Shown here one piece after another: positions 19,653-29,332 of a DNA stretch of 64,000 nucleotides. The DNA is from Candidatus Aalborgicola danicus (GTDB lineage Bacteria; Pseudomonadota; Gammaproteobacteria; Burkholderiales; Burkholderiaceae_C). Below the pieces are notes generated by a model. It had not been told where the DNA came from and searched no databases. It worked only from the letters and a program-made list of their open reading frames with translations. Numbering within the stretch: the stretch's first letter is position 1; every line of letters starts with the position of its first letter. A program made the translations under genes and the position numbers. Location: the NCBI GenBank assembly GCA_016703945.1, contig JADJBC010000003.1, positions 1 through 64,000 of the forward strand, given 5' to 3'.

Positions 19653-20737
19653 TCACCGGCCGGCCCCCAGCGCAATATTGGACAGCAATGCGGTGACTTC
19701 GGCCTGCCGCGTACAGCCAATTTTGGACATTACTTGCTGCAACTGGGTGCGCACCGTGTTGCGGGTGACGCCGCCGGTTGCAGCAATATCGTCCAGGGAT
19801 TCCCCGGCGGCCAGACTCCGGGCGACCCGCGCCTCGGAGGGCGTCAGGTCGAACAGCGAACGCAACAGCTCGACCGGCGGTGCCTTGCGCCCGGTGACCG
19901 GGGTGAAGACCAGCAGCGCGCTTGATCGACCAAAGATGTCCTGTGCCGAGCGGCGTACCGGCACCAGATGGGCCACCAGCGCGGCTGCGCCGGTTTGGCT
20001 GCGCAGTGCAAACGAGTTGACGGTGGCTGGCGATGGGCTGTCGAGCTGGGCGAGTGCTGATCGCAGCAGCGCGTCGGCAGTTTCATCGCCAAGCGCGATG
20101 CGGTCCTGGGCACGCCAGCGCACCGCATCGGGCAACTCGCTCATGGCGTCATTCGCCTCGATGACCACCCCCCATTCATCCAGCAGCAAGGCGGGCATGC
20201 CCAGCAGGGCCAGAGTGTTGTTGGCGGTTTGTGCGTTTTTGAGGCTCAGGCGGGCGGCGATAAACCCGGCCCGGGCGAGGTGCGGACGCAGCGCATTGAG
20301 CGCGTCCACCGCCTCCTTTTCAATCGGGCCGCGCTGATAATCGCGCTCCACCGTGAAGACGATGTTGTCCCGCGTCGGCATCGCCAGGCCTGTGCTGGCC
20401 GACCACCCCAGCCCCCGGGGACGAAAAAATCGCGGTAGATCACGTTGTTCTCCAGCTCTTCCTGGCTCCAGAAGTCGAACTCGGACAAGAACGTGGGCTG
20501 GTTGTTGCTGAACAGGCAGACCCTTCGGTTGCACTGTGCAAACCAGCCATCCTCCAGATAGGCCCGGAAGGTTTCGGTCAGTGAGCGTGAGGTGACCCAG
20601 CTCATGGTCTTCTCGCGTACGGCAAACAGTTGGCCGCCCCGGGCGTCCACCAGGGCCGCCAGTTCGTCCAAGACGTCGGGCCACAGCTCGGGCACAAAAG
20701 AGCATTCGTAAATTCGGTCTATCAGTTCGCGGTTCAT
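19653..20737 (-). CDS. LuxR-family transcriptional regulator (one frameshift)
   Basis: About 361 residues on the minus strand, start MNRELIDRIYECSFVPELWP at 20737. The N-terminal half resembles a sensory domain without a named motif. The C-terminus is a LuxR-type helix-turn-helix: DLTPSEARVARSLAAGES, LDDIAATGGVTRNTVRTQLQ and QVMSKIGCTRQAEVTALL. The frame shifts near 20416 in a C/G run; homology on both sides is continuous. Divergent from the lipoprotein gene at 20893, which it may control. Confidence 0.83.
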
Positions 20738-20892
20738 GGGTCGTGGTTCAGGCTGAAAGGTTCACTTTTTTTGAGTTACTTCATCCGTTTGGATGATGAC
20801 AGGGGCGGACCTGCAAATGCATATGCCCCCTCTGCGGCGACGCATTTTCGCTGCAAGCAGGCTCCATTTTGACTGTTAAACAGGGACTTTCC

Positions 20893-22350
20893 ATGACTCC
20901 ATTCATCCGTTATCGCCAGAAAAGCCTGGTGCTGTCGTCCGTTGCTGCCGCCGCCATGGCGCTGGTGGCCTGTGGCGGTGGAGGCAACAGCGACCCGGCT
21001 GTTCCACCTGCGGCGTCTGCGTCGATTGTTGGCGTAGCCGCCACCGGTGCGGCCTTGGGCAACGCCTTGGTCACTGCCAAGTGTGTGAGCGGCGCGCCGG
21101 TGACCGGTACTACGGCAACCGACGGCTCGTTTACGCTGGCCTTGTCGGCTGGGCAGACAGCGCCCTGCCTGTTGCAGGTGTCTGGTGGCACACCCGCCAT
21201 CCGGCTGCACGGTTTTGCGGCTGAAGCAGGCCGTGCCAACATCACACCCCTGACGGAACTGGCCATTGCCAACGCGCTCAAGACACTGACGCCCCTTGCG
21301 GCGTTTGACAACTTCAGCGCAGCCCATGCCAACACCCTGAAAGCAGGGCTGGAGGCCGCCAAAACCTATGTGAAAGCCGAGGTCAACGCCCTGACCGGCA
21401 GCACCCTGGCCACCGACATCATGACCGGCGCTTTCAAAGTGGGTGACGCGGACGACAAGGTGCTGGACGCCCTGGCCGCAAAACTGAAGGCTGCGGCCGT
21501 CACCCAGACCACGTTGAACACGGCAGCCATGGCCGGCACTTCCCTGGTCAGCCTGGTAGCGCCCACGCCCACGCCCACGCCCACCCCAACCCCAACCCCA
21601 ACCCCACCCCAACCTCCAACTCCAACTCCAACTCCAACACCGACACCGACACCGACGGCGGGCGGCGAGTGCAATTCCAGTGGAAACATTTTTACCGTCA
21701 ACGGCAACACCGCGCAGATGGACAACAATATCTATGGCGCGGACGGCAACACGGTGCTGATCAGCCAGCAGAACAAGTTCCTCATTACCACCGGCACCGC
21801 CTTCAAGGGCACGGGCGGTTTGACTGAACTGCGGCAAACCAACACCTCCAGCTACACCGCCGCAGTTGCCAATGGCGCGCTGTCGGGTACAACCGTCGGG
21901 CCAACCGTGGTCAGCTCCTACTTCAACTTTGGCGCGGTGGACTCCACCATTTACGGCCTCATCACCACGCCGCCGGCCATTGCCGGATTCACAACCACGG
22001 CGACCAGCACGTTCACTCCGCCGTCCGCCTGGCCCACCAACCCGACTTTGAACACCCCCTACACCAAGACCTTCACGGTGACCACCGACACCAGCGTGTT
22101 TGGACAAACCGCATCGGCTTCCAGCACCCAGACAGAAACCCGCACCTACAGCACCGAGCAAATCACCACGCTGGTGGGCAGTTTTGCGGCCTGCAAGGTC
22201 AAGTACGACGTCACCGCCAATGGCACCACCACCACCTCGTTCAGTTGGACCGTAGGCTCCGGTCGCCTGAAAGGCCACCTGCTGAAGTCCAGCACCGGCG
22301 CCGGAGTGCGCACGCTGGAGGCGACGGTGCTGCTGGTTAACGGGAGCTAA
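20893..22350 (+). CDS. Secreted lipoprotein with Thr-Pro linker
   Basis: 485 residues. ATG 20893 gives a lipoprotein signal (SVAAAAMALVACGGGG, lipobox LVAC). Residues about 40-215 form one domain rich in Ala/Thr (VGVAATGAALGNALVTAKC at its start). A (TP)n linker at about 220-255, encoded by a degenerate CCAACC/CCCACG repeat, joins it to a C-terminal Thr/Ser-rich domain. I recognise no enzyme family; it looks like a surface-anchored protein. A LuxR regulator is divergently encoded next to it. Confidence 0.75.
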   Translation: MTPFIRYRQKSLVLSSVAAAAMALVACGGGGNSDPAVPPAASASIVGVAATGAALGNALVTAKCVSGAPVTGTTATDGSFTLALSAGQTAPCLLQVSGGTPAIRLHGFAAEAGRANITPLTELAIANALKTLTPLAAFDNFSAAHANTLKAGLEAAKTYVKAEVNALTGSTLATDIMTGAFKVGDADDKVLDALAAKLKAAAVTQTTLNTAAMAGTSLVSLVAPTPTPTPTPTPTPTPPQPPTPTPTPTPTPTPTAGGECNSSGNIFTVNGNTAQMDNNIYGADGNTVLISQQNKFLITTGTAFKGTGGLTELRQTNTSSYTAAVANGALSGTTVGPTVVSSYFNFGAVDSTIYGLITTPPAIAGFTTTATSTFTPPSAWPTNPTLNTPYTKTFTVTTDTSVFGQTASASSTQTETRTYSTEQITTLVGSFAACKVKYDVTANGTTTTSFSWTVGSGRLKGHLLKSSTGAGVRTLEATVLLVNGS

Positions 22351-22405
22351 GCACGGGTTTCGGGGTGGGGGTGGGAGTGGGTTTGGGGCTGGCCGTGAGG
22401 GTTGG

Positions 22406-23319
22406 TCAGCCCCCTTTTCTCTCGCTATGCGGCAACAGAGCTGAACGAGCGGCCGCCAGCACCTCGCGGGTCAATCCATCCAGCAATGCCGACGCTGCGC
22501 GTGCCTGTTGCCAATACAGTGGTACGTCCAGCGGGGTTTCGGGTATCAGCTCCACCAAAGTGCCGTTCTTGATATGGCTACTAATCAGCGACTGCGGATG
22601 CAGTCCCCACCCCATTCCGGCAACCGCTGCCGAGACAAAGGCCTGTGAAGACGGCAAGGTGTGCCGCGGCAATTCGACCTGACGATGGCACACGCGTTGC
22701 ACCCAGCGCGATTGCAGTTCGTCCTTGTGGTTGAACACCAGGCTTGGGGCCCGGGCCAGACTGCTTGCGCCCACACTTTTGCAAAGTAGCGTTCCACGAA
22801 TTCAGGGCTGGCAGCGGCCAGATAACGCATGGCGCCCAAGGCCTGGCTGTTGCAGCCGGAAGCCGGGCGGGCAGTGCCGGTCACCGCCGCCAGCACCGCT
22901 CCGGAGCGCAACCATTCGGACGTGTGGTCCTGGTCATCGACCGAAATCTCCATCAGCACCGGAGCCGCTGCGGCAAAGCCCACCACCGCTGGTGCAAACC
23001 ATGTGGCCAGGCTGTCGGCATTGACCGCGATGGGCAGCGGCACCCGTGTTTCCGCGTCGTGCCCCAGTGTGGGCACTTCTCCGTTTAGTTCATGCTCCAG
23101 CAGGCGCACGCGGTCCACGTGCTGGCACAGGCGTCGCCCGGTCTCGGTGGCATGGCACGGCTGCCCGCGCACTACCAAGGCGCAGCCAATGCGCTCTTCC
23201 AGTAAACGAATGCGTTGGGATACCGCCGAAGGGGTGACGTGCAGGGCACGGGCAGCCCGCTCGAAACTGCCCTCCCGCACCACAGCGGCCAGTGCTGAAA
23301 GCGAGGCATAGTCCAGCAT
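22406..23319 (-). CDS. argP: ArgP-type LysR regulator (one frameshift)
   Basis: About 304 residues on the minus strand, LysR family. Winged HTH at residues 5-60 (YASLSALAAVVREGSFERAA, TPSAVSQRIRLLEERIG). The effector domain has the ArgP traits ALGAMRYLAAASPEF and, after a lost G near 22775, SSLARAPSLVFNHKDELQ and AVAGMGWGLHPQSL. Divergent from a LysE-family exporter gene 73 bases away, the usual argP/argO arrangement, so it very likely activates that exporter in response to basic amino acids. Confidence 0.87.
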
Positions 23320-23392
23320 GAAGTTAGTTTTCCTAAATCAGATGTAGAAACCATAGTTTGTCTTCATCCGTGGAAACCGGCAAGCTTGCGCC
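23320..23392. promoter_or_regulatory. argP-argO divergent control region
   Basis: 73 bases between the divergent genes, AT-richer than its surroundings (GTTAGTTTTCCTAAATCAG). Must hold both promoters and the ArgP operator; no exact operator can be assigned by eye. Confidence 0.45.
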
Positions 23393-24043
23393 ATGACAAA
23401 CCTTCCTGATACCGTTTCTGGCATGGCCCCCGCCTTTGTGCAGGGTCTGGTGTTGAGCTTTGGGCTGATCGTGGCCATTGGCTCGCAAAACGCATTTGTG
23501 CTGCGCCAGGGCTTGCGCCGCGAGCACGTCGGCAGTGTGGTGCTGTTCTGCGCCCTGGCAGATGCCGTGTTGATTGCCGCTGGGGTGTATGGAATGGCCC
23601 AGGCGCTGGGTGAACGCCCGGGGGTCGCGCGTGCGCTTGCATTGGCTGGCGCAGTGTTCCTGGCCACCTATGGCTGGCAGGCGCTGCGCCGGGCCCGCCA
23701 ATCCCACCAGTTGCGGGCGCAGGCATCCGGTGCCGGGTTGAGTCTGACGGCGGCCATCGCGCAGGCGGCGGCTTTTACGCTGCTCAATCCCCATGTGTAC
23801 CTGGATACGGTGTTGCTGGTCGGCAGCATTGGCGCACAGCAGCCGGCGACCTTGCGTCTCTGGTTCGTGGTGGGCGCAAGTGTTGCCAGCATGGTCTGGT
23901 TTGTATCTTTGGGTTTTGGTGCGCGCTGGCTGGCACCCTGGTTTGCCCGGCCCAAGGCGTGGCAAATACTGGATTACCTGATTGGCCTGACCATGTGGGT
24001 GCTGGCGCTTCTGCTGGTGCAGCATGCGTGGAATGGTGGGTAA
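23393..24043 (+). CDS. LysE/ArgO-family amino acid exporter
   Basis: 216 residues with five to six membrane segments. LVLSFGLIVAIGSQNAFVLR near residue 18 is the LysE family signature, and FTLLNPHVYLDTVLLVGSIG is its second conserved block. Exports arginine or lysine in characterised relatives. ATG 23393 is used; the next in-frame ATG would also retain the first helix. Regulated by the divergent ArgP. Confidence 0.92.
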   Translation: MTNLPDTVSGMAPAFVQGLVLSFGLIVAIGSQNAFVLRQGLRREHVGSVVLFCALADAVLIAAGVYGMAQALGERPGVARALALAGAVFLATYGWQALRRARQSHQLRAQASGAGLSLTAAIAQAAAFTLLNPHVYLDTVLLVGSIGAQQPATLRLWFVVGASVASMVWFVSLGFGARWLAPWFARPKAWQILDYLIGLTMWVLALLLVQHAWNGG

Positions 24044-24175
24044 CATCAACTCTAGCCAGCCCGGGAAACACGCAAACACTGAAACGCACATGCTTGTTTA
24101 CGCTGGACCTCAACGACGGATCTGAGCCCCAGCGCCGATGCACGGTGCGATACTTGTCGCAGGATGAGGAGCGAC

Positions 24176-25384
24176 ATGACGGACTGGACTTCCCTCTTGA
24201 CCATTGAACGCGTGGACGCCTTTGGGGCTGGAGTCTATGTGTTGATGGCGGTCATTCATTTGGACCTGTGGCTGCACCGCAAGGATCGGCCGACCCACCT
24301 TTGGTTGGCGATCTCTGCGTTGGGAGCGCTTTTAGTCAACATCACCGGGCAGTTGGTTCGGCCACTGCTTCCCAATGCACCCCAGGTGCTGGTTGGACTC
24401 AATATGATGGGGGTGGCCCTGGCACTGGTCAGTTTGTACGAACTGGTTCAGGCGGTAGGATTGCGGCCAGTGACCCGGCGCGCCCGCGTCTTTCAGGTGC
24501 TTGTATTCATACCGGTTGTGGGTGGTTTTTTTTCCAGTGCTGCGGTGCTGGGACCGGCATTGCTGATCATGGCTGCCGGTTTTCTGGTCGCCGCCATGCA
24601 CAACGCCATTCACGATGCACGTCGCGGTGACGTTGAGGCCCGCATGCTTGCAGCCGGGTTGGTGTTTCTGTTTGTCACGTTGATGTACGACGTTGTTTCG
24701 TCGCTGCGGCTGTTGCCACGCACGGAGGGTATGCCCGTGCTCGGCTTTACGGTGCTGTTCTTGGCCGCCGCCCGCGCGCTGAGCACGCGTTTTGAGCGCG
24801 AGTACCAAGAACTTCAGTCGCTGCGCGCGCACCTTGAGTTACGCGTGCAGCAGCGAACGGCCGATCTCCAAGAGGCCAATCGCAAACTCGATGCGCTGGC
24901 CCAGACCGATGCGCTGACGGGTTTGCCCAATCGACGCAGTTTTGCGGAGCAGGCCGACCGATTGATCGTGCAGCACCATCGCGCTGGCTCGGTGTTATCG
25001 GTTGTGATGGTCGATGTGGACCACTTCAAGCGTATCAACGACGAATTCGGTCACCACGGCGGGGACGTGACGTTGCGTGCAGTCGCCCAGGCACTGCGTG
25101 GCGCATTGCGTGATCAGGATATCGTGGCCCGTTGGGGCGGTGAAGAGTTCATCGCCCTGTTGCCCGACACCGATGGCGCCGGAGCCGTGCACGTGGCAGA
25201 AACTTTGCGGCAGGCCGTAGCAGGCCTGAATGTGGTGCACAACACGGCATCGATTCGCGTTACCGCCTCGTTTGGGCTTGCAGTGCATGAAGACCAATCC
25301 TCGCTGGAAGCCACCACCAGCCGGGCCGACGCTGCTCTTTACTGTGCCAAGCGCGACGGCCGCAACCGCGTCGCGGTGGGCTGA
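24176..25384 (+). CDS. Membrane diguanylate cyclase (GGDEF)
   Basis: 402 residues. Six to seven membrane segments in residues 10-205, then a coiled coil (LRVQQRTADLQEANRKLDAL) and a GGDEF domain. The catalytic motif reads RWGGEEFIALLPDTDG, with VDVDHFKRINDEFGHHGGD for metal and substrate binding; I see no RxxD inhibitory site just before GGEEF (the preceding residues are LRDQDIVARW). ATG 24176 follows GAGGAGCGAC. Should make cyclic di-GMP at the inner membrane. Neighbouring surface proteins are plausible downstream effects but nothing links them directly. Confidence 0.92.
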   Translation: MTDWTSLLTIERVDAFGAGVYVLMAVIHLDLWLHRKDRPTHLWLAISALGALLVNITGQLVRPLLPNAPQVLVGLNMMGVALALVSLYELVQAVGLRPVTRRARVFQVLVFIPVVGGFFSSAAVLGPALLIMAAGFLVAAMHNAIHDARRGDVEARMLAAGLVFLFVTLMYDVVSSLRLLPRTEGMPVLGFTVLFLAAARALSTRFEREYQELQSLRAHLELRVQQRTADLQEANRKLDALAQTDALTGLPNRRSFAEQADRLIVQHHRAGSVLSVVMVDVDHFKRINDEFGHHGGDVTLRAVAQALRGALRDQDIVARWGGEEFIALLPDTDGAGAVHVAETLRQAVAGLNVVHNTASIRVTASFGLAVHEDQSSLEATTSRADAALYCAKRDGRNRVAVG

Positions 25385-25437
25385 GGGAGCGCCGGCAACC
25401 CTGTGCGTCGATATGTAAAAAAAACGGAGACTGTGTG

Positions 25438-28032
25438 ATGAAAAACTACCTCAAGTGCTGTGGCCTGACCCTGTGGCTTCTTTTTGCGGCGTTTGCGGCG
25501 CAAGCGCAAAGCCACCCCCGGCTCTGGCTCACCGGTGCCGATCTGCCCCGGCTGCGCAGCTGGGCTACCGCAGCGAACCCGTTGTTTGAAAATGGGCTTA
25601 AACCGCTGGTGGAGCGCGCCAAAGAGGCCATGGACCGGGGCGACGTGCCCGCTCGGGACTGCGGCAGCACCGAGTACGAGTCGTACCCCACCGAAATGTA
25701 TGCCGAGCTGTTTGCTTTCATGTCGCTGGTGGACAACGATGCGGCGGCCCGCGCCGACTATGCGGTGCGTGCCCGCAGCCTGTTGATGCATATCATCAAC
25801 ATTGCGGCGCTTGGGCCTGCCAGCGAGGAAAATTTTGTCTGCCCCAGCAGCCAGTCGACCGGTTACCCGGCCTTCCGCAGCCCCCGCTTCTTTACCGAGG
25901 ACTCGAACCGCGCGCGCTACCATGGCGAGGCTTTCCCCCTGGTGGTGGACTGGATCTACCCCAGCCTGACAGCACAGGACAAACAGGCCATACGCGGTGT
26001 GTTTTTGCGCTGGTCGCAAGAAATACTGGATCGTGGCTACCACCACCCCGAGCCGGTGGGTTTGGTGAACGACGCAGCGCTGCTCAACAACCGGAGCCAG
26101 GTCCGCTGGTCGGGCAACAACTACTTTACCGGCCACATGCGCAACCTGGGCATGATGGCACTGGCCATGGATGCCGCGGACGACCCCAGCAATCAGCTGC
26201 GCAACTATTTGGGCAATGCCACCGGGGCGTGGTTGTACACCTTCGACAACTTGTCGCGCACCGACAGCAAGGGCGGTTTTTTGCCGGAAGGGTTTGAATA
26301 CAGCCCGCAGACCGCCAGTTATGCCATCCAGTTTTTGCTGGCTTTGCGCACCGCTGGCGCTGATACCTGCGGAGCGCACTGCCTGGTGCAGGGCAATCCG
26401 TTTTGGGACGACTTTCTCACTGGCTACTACCATTCACTGAGCCCAGCGACAAGTCCCGATGGCGATGGTCTTGCGGCCTACCAACCGTCCTGGTATGGCG
26501 ATGCGCAGACCTATGCATCGACCGACCTGATCAGCGCGCTTGGTGCTTTGGGGGTTTACGACAGCGTGGCGGGTAATGTGTCGCGCCTGCAATCGGTGCG
26601 CTGGGCGCAAACCCATACGCCGCCGGGGGGCGCCAGTCAACTGTTAAGGCGCGTGTCCAACAGCGACGAGTTTCGCAATTCCTTGCTGTACTTCATGTTG
26701 TATGACCCTGGTGTGGCGGCTGCCAGCGACCCGCGCACTCAGATCCCTCTGGAGCACTTTGCGCCGGGTCTGAATCGGCTGCTGGCGCGCACCGGCTGGG
26801 ATGCCAATGCCAGCTGGTTCAGTTATAGCCTGAGCTGGAGCCTGATCGATCACCAGCATGCCAATGGCAACCACTTTGAGTGGTATCGCAAGGGCGAATG
26901 GTTGACCAAGCAGCGCACCGGTTATGCCGATATTGCCGAAGGCATCGCCAGCTCCGAATTCAGCAATGTGCTGGCCATCGAAAACGACAAGCCCGATCGT
27001 GATGCGACCGACTGGCGCATTGACTTGTGGCAGCGCGGCGCGCAGTGGAATCTGGTCGCGGCTGGCGACCCGCAGTTGTTGGCGCGCAGCAGCAGCGACG
27101 TGTTCAGTTATGCCAGCGGCGACGCAACGCCTCTGTACAACAGCAGCAATGAGAACACCAATGACGTGCTTCACGCCAGTCGCTCGATTGTCTGGCTCAA
27201 GCCCGATGCGGTGGTGGTGTTTGACCGCGCCCAGACCAAAACCGCCAACCGCTTCAAGCGCTGGTGGCTGCAGTCCGCCAGCCCCGCCGATGTGAACGGC
27301 AGCAACGCAACCATAACGACCGCGCTCGGCCAGCAGCTGGTGATCAGCAGCTTGTTGCCCAGTGGCGCGACCCTGAGTGCCGTCAATACCCGTGAAGAAC
27401 ACATCGAAAACACGGTGGCGGGCAGCGAGCCCATGAAGGTGCGGTTGCGGATCGACGCCCCGGGCAACCCGGCGGATGTGCGCTTTTTGCAGGTACTGCA
27501 AGCCGCCGATGCCGGAGCCAGCGTCAGCCCTGCGCAGCTGATTCAAACCGCCGATGCCACCTGGCAAGGTGCCCAGGTGGGCACGGCGGTGGTGCTTTTT
27601 CCAAAGTCGTTTGGGCAACCATTTACCGGTTTGTCCTATACCTTTGCTGCGCCGGTGGTGAACCACGTCATCACGGGCCTGGCACCGGCAACCGCCTTCT
27701 GTGTAACGCTGTCGGCCACCAGTCTGTCGCTGCAAAAAGGCTGCAGCCAGATGAGCGACAGTGGCGGCGTATTGCACTATTCAGCGTATGCCTCCAGCAA
27801 TTGCCTGTTCAACTGGGCGGAACGCTCTTTCCCGCAGTTTTTCGCCCCAGCAGGCGCACCGTCGGCCATCCTTGCACCCTACTATTACCGTTACTACGCG
27901 GACACTGGCAACTTCTTGGCGACCTCGTCGGCCGACAACCAGCTCAGGGTGCTCGGACCCGCCACCGGCAATACCCTGCTGGATGTGGGCTCCACGACCA
28001 GTTACAAGGCGCTGGCGGGATGCGCGCCTTGA
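25438..28032 (+). CDS. Secreted heparinase II/III-like protein
   Basis: 864 residues with a Sec signal peptide (LLFAAFAAQAQS). Starts HPRLWLTGADLPRLRSW, a common opening of the heparinase/alginate-lyase alpha-toroid family. Aromatic- and His-rich segments follow (EAFPLVVDWIYPSL, NNRSQVRWSGNNYFTGHMRN, LSWSLIDHQHANGNHFEWYR), compatible with a polysaccharide lyase. A beta-rich C-terminal half ends in a domain with the segment FNWAERSFPQFFAP, seen at the end of many secreted betaproteobacterial proteins. GTG 25435 is an alternative start. Substrate unknown. Confidence 0.75.
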   Translation: MKNYLKCCGLTLWLLFAAFAAQAQSHPRLWLTGADLPRLRSWATAANPLFENGLKPLVERAKEAMDRGDVPARDCGSTEYESYPTEMYAELFAFMSLVDNDAAARADYAVRARSLLMHIINIAALGPASEENFVCPSSQSTGYPAFRSPRFFTEDSNRARYHGEAFPLVVDWIYPSLTAQDKQAIRGVFLRWSQEILDRGYHHPEPVGLVNDAALLNNRSQVRWSGNNYFTGHMRNLGMMALAMDAADDPSNQLRNYLGNATGAWLYTFDNLSRTDSKGGFLPEGFEYSPQTASYAIQFLLALRTAGADTCGAHCLVQGNPFWDDFLTGYYHSLSPATSPDGDGLAAYQPSWYGDAQTYASTDLISALGALGVYDSVAGNVSRLQSVRWAQTHTPPGGASQLLRRVSNSDEFRNSLLYFMLYDPGVAAASDPRTQIPLEHFAPGLNRLLARTGWDANASWFSYSLSWSLIDHQHANGNHFEWYRKGEWLTKQRTGYADIAEGIASSEFSNVLAIENDKPDRDATDWRIDLWQRGAQWNLVAAGDPQLLARSSSDVFSYASGDATPLYNSSNENTNDVLHASRSIVWLKPDAVVVFDRAQTKTANRFKRWWLQSASPADVNGSNATITTALGQQLVISSLLPSGATLSAVNTREEHIENTVAGSEPMKVRLRIDAPGNPADVRFLQVLQAADAGASVSPAQLIQTADATWQGAQVGTAVVLFPKSFGQPFTGLSYTFAAPVVNHVITGLAPATAFCVTLSATSLSLQKGCSQMSDSGGVLHYSAYASSNCLFNWAERSFPQFFAPAGAPSAILAPYYYRYYADTGNFLATSSADNQLRVLGPATGNTLLDVGSTTSYKALAGCAP

Positions 28033-28053
28033 TGCGCCTTTGGTCTCAACACC

Positions 28054-28240
28054 TCAATGCCAATTCGCCGCAATCACCGGGTTTAGCGCCGTTGCGTAGT
28101 GGGCCGCCAATGGCTGGGCACCAGGTTTTGCACGGCGCTGTCGCGCAGCACCTTGCCGTCACTGGTCTTGAACTGCTCCACGTGGTGCGGGTTGCCCAGG
28201 TACCAGTTGGTCAGAGTGGATGCTCCCCGGTCAGGTAGGA
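28054..28240 (-). pseudogene. RTX-protein C-terminal remnant, copy 1
   Basis: Minus-strand fragment reading TLTNWYLGNPHHVEQFKTS and VLRDSAVQNLV, then, in a shifted frame, AAHYATALNPVIAANWH and a stop. This is the haemolysin-type calcium-binding related C-terminal domain of large RTX proteins with its usual NPVIAANW ending. It has no start and no Gly-rich repeats. Confidence 0.65.
28119..28214. repeat. 96-bp direct repeat, unit 1
   Basis: Nearly identical to 29109-29204 (five differences counted) in the same orientation, 990 bp apart. Both encode the TNWYLGN..HVEQFKTSD segment of the RTX remnants on the minus strand and bracket the toxin-antitoxin pair. Confidence 0.85.
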
Positions 28241-28310
28241 GCGCACGCTCTGGGGCATTGGCTGGTCCATCGATCACTATTTTGCATAGCACTTGCAATA
28301 CAATAAATCC

Positions 28311-28592
28311 ATGAAAACAGCCACACTCCCCCCCATCCGTGTTGCCCCTGAGTTCCGGCTCGAACTCGAAGGGGTACTTGAGCAAGGCGAATCGTTGTCG
28401 CAGTTTGTTGAAGACGCAGTGCGCAGCACAGTAGCCAAGCGTAAAAATCAGGCGGAGTTCATTCGGCGTGGCATTGCCGCCATCGAAGCGACCCAGCGCG
28501 ATGGCAGCGGCATTCCAGCCAATGTGGTGATTGCAAAACTGGAAGCCAAGCTGGCCGCGGCCCGTCAGGCCAAGGCGCAGCGCGGCGGATGA
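28311..28592 (+). CDS. Antitoxin of a ParE-type toxin-antitoxin pair
   Basis: 93 residues. N-terminal part MKTATLPPIRVAPEFRLELE then SLSQFVEDAVRSTVAKRK looks like a ribbon-helix-helix DNA-binding domain, and the C-terminal tail (LEAKLAAARQAKAQ) is a helix that would wrap the toxin. ATG 28311 is preceded by an AT-rich stretch with the near-palindrome TTGCATAGCACTTGCAATA, a likely autoregulatory operator. Overlaps the toxin gene by ATGA. Confidence 0.8.
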   Translation: MKTATLPPIRVAPEFRLELEGVLEQGESLSQFVEDAVRSTVAKRKNQAEFIRRGIAAIEATQRDGSGIPANVVIAKLEAKLAAARQAKAQRGG

Positions 28593-28906
28593 GATACACG
28601 GTTGAATTCAGCGAAGCGGCTGCTGTTGACTTGGAACAATTGTTCGATTTCGCACTGCAACGCGAACTGGACAGTGATACAGGCGATCTGGATGTCCCTG
28701 ACAGAGCCGTGCAGGCCATCAAGGCAGGTTTGACCTTCTTAGAGTCCTCGCCGTTTGCATGTCGCAAGGCAGGGAGCAGCTCTTTTATTCGTGAACTGAT
28801 TATTCCGTTTGGCAACACCGGCTACGTGGCACTGTTCGAGATTGTGAACAACAGCACCGTCATCATTGGTGCCATTCGGCACCAACGTGAAGACGATTAC
28901 CACTGA
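28589..28906 (+). CDS. ParE/RelE-superfamily toxin
   Basis: 105 residues. MRYTVEFSEAAAVDLEQLFD at the start and FGNTGYVALFEI ... VIIGAIRHQREDDY at the end are the conserved blocks of the ParE/RelE fold. Small size, overlap with the antitoxin and gene order (antitoxin first) fit a type II pair. Whether it poisons gyrase (ParE) or cuts mRNA (RelE) is not visible. Confidence 0.85.
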   Translation: MRYTVEFSEAAAVDLEQLFDFALQRELDSDTGDLDVPDRAVQAIKAGLTFLESSPFACRKAGSSSFIRELIIPFGNTGYVALFEIVNNSTVIIGAIRHQREDDYH

Positions 28907-29325
28907 GCAGATTGACGCTGCCCAGCAAAACCGTTTCCCGCTCGAAGTCGTCTTCGTTGTTGTCCATCAAGTTGGCCCCGGCCTGCATTGCCTGCATCAA
29001 AAAGTGCACCCGAGGCACGCCGCACCAACGCGCCGCCATGCCAGAGGACAGCTTGCTCAATCGTGTGGTTGCGACGCGTGGTGCCCATATTTGCACAAGC
29101 TTGGCTTGCACCAGGTTTTGCACGGCGCTGTCGAGCAGCACCTTATCGTCACTGGTCTTGAACTGCTCCACGTGGTACTGGTTGCCCAGGTACCAGTTGG
29201 TCAGCGTGAACTTGTCCGTGGTGCCAATGATGTTCACGTCCAGGTTGTTGCCACTCTTTTAAAACCACAGCTGGGCCACGGCGGTGCCGATATCAAACAG
29301 GGCCAGGTCATTGTTGCAGTGATCA
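28900..29325 (-). pseudogene. RTX-protein C-terminal remnant, copy 2
   Basis: Minus-strand sequence reads IGTAVAQLWF, an in-frame stop, then SGNNLDVNIIGTTDKFTL, TNWYLGNQYHVEQFKTSDD and LLDSAVQNLV, the same RTX-related domain as copy 1. It then runs into an unrelated stretch (HFLMQAMQAGANLMDNNEDD). Broken by a stop and lacking its upstream part, so not functional. The toxin-antitoxin pair sits between the two remnants. Confidence 0.6.
29109..29204. repeat. 96-bp direct repeat, unit 2
   Basis: Partner of 28119-28214; see that entry. Confidence 0.85.
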
Positions 29326-29332
29326 TGGTTTG

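Noticed and set aside
18781..20337. 518-codon open frame across the DUF4112 gene and antisense to the LuxR gene
   Set aside because: It joins the first part of DUF4112 to sequence antisense to the regulator; the frame change near 19332 explains it.
20776..22278. 500-codon open frame antisense to the lipoprotein gene
   Set aside because: Gly/Arg-rich low-complexity product produced by the Thr-Pro linker and Ala-rich codons; the plus-strand lipoprotein with signal peptide is better.
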